From JAGOUB01 sp964640945 (GTDB lineage: Bacteria > Patescibacteriota > Gracilibacteria > Peribacterales > Peribacteraceae): a DNA stretch of 64,000 nucleotides. The position numbers and the translations under genes are program-made. The notes under the pieces are model-generated. The model did no database searches. It was not told the DNA's origin and worked only from the letters and a program-made list of their open reading frames with translations. How positions within the stretch are numbered: the stretch's first letter is position 1; each line of letters opens with the position of its first letter. The stretch lies in NCBI GenBank assembly GCA_964640945.1, contig CAZXIV010000003.1, forward strand, positions 55,690 through 119,689. The letters are read 5' to 3'. Shown here in pieces: positions 63,759 to 64,000 of the stretch.

Positions 63759-64000
63759 ATTGGTGCCATAGATCTTCAATGAGAATAAGGCTTTTAGCCC
63801 TTACAGTCGAGGAAATAGGGGGTGAATTTAAAGGAAGGGAAAGTGTCCATTAATGTTGCGATTGGGTTATTTCCACTTCTTATCAGGAGGATGATTGGTA
63901 CTTTTTTGCGCAAAAAAATCTTCACTCCTGGCAGATGCCCACTGTCTGGTTTCCACTTTTTGTCAGCGCGACAAAAAGTGGAGTAAAAAACGCTGCGCGC
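63759..64000. other. ssrA upstream region with palindromes
   Basis: No gene is seen. It holds a perfect palindrome TTTTTTGCGCAAAAAA (63902-63917) and a perfect 13-bp inverted repeat TCCACTTTTTGTC (63952-63964) / GACAAAAAGTGGA (63970-63982) with a 5-nt loop. A related half-site TTTCCACTTCTTATCAG lies at 63870-63886. Confidence 0.5.

Noticed and set aside
63566..63769. Minus-strand 67-codon frame
   Set aside because: It lies inside ssrA and runs through its structural parts. The tmRNA explains the sequence better.

Overview
The window looks like a chromosomal segment of an uncultivated bacterium, most likely from the Candidate Phyla Radiation (Patescibacteria). The grounds are indirect. There are many S-layer-homology (SLH) surface proteins with Ser-rich linkers. 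The methionine adenosyltransferase is archaeal-type. A TrmB regulator is present, and a tiny ORF precedes a zinc-ribbon serine recombinase. Many genes start 6-9 bp downstream of a -10 box, with no room for a leader. TGA is used as a normal stop, so this is not a recoded lineage. The phylum cannot be fixed from the sequence alone.

Bases 1-44400 are GC-rich and look like stable chromosome. In order they hold a partial helicase-like gene, uvrA, a metallophosphoesterase, an RSH (SpoT-like) enzyme fused to a membrane domain, an M20 peptidase, and an isoleucyl-tRNA synthetase carrying two inserted histidine-phosphatase domains. Next come a TrmB regulator divergent from an amino-acid ABC transporter, a 1029-aa surface protein with an N-terminal motif like that of planctomycete exported proteins, an aquaporin, SLH proteins, a Phd/Doc-like pair, plsX, M23 peptidases, a sigma/putative anti-sigma pair, trhO, a phosphofructokinase and a TipA-like regulator. 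A 1208-aa DUF11/SLH protein closes the segment.

Bases 44400-52200 are AT-richer and accessory. They contain small enzymes, an orphan C-terminal piece of an AAA ATPase, a DinJ/YafQ toxin-antitoxin operon with a 30-bp perfect palindromic operator, a 183-bp fragment of a second methionine adenosyltransferase gene, and a TrlF-like PHP-ATPase with a small partner. Bases 52223-56915 form a tight five-gene operon: CofE-like ligase, archaeal-type methionine adenosyltransferase, HprK-like kinase, GT2-like glycosyltransferase and ComB-like phosphatase. I cannot assign this combination to a known pathway, and it is the best candidate here for an undescribed system.

Bases 57000-64000 are a defence and mobility segment. 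A cytosine-5 DNA methyltransferase is followed by a MORC-like GHKL ATPase with a C-terminal PD-(D/E)xK motif, probably a restriction-modification pair. Then come structured non-coding DNA, a membrane protein, a multi-stem structured element, and a large serine recombinase whose last 39 codons read antisense through the 3' end of ssrA (tmRNA). The 410-nt ssrA gene, on the minus strand at 63349-63758, is therefore the likely integration site.
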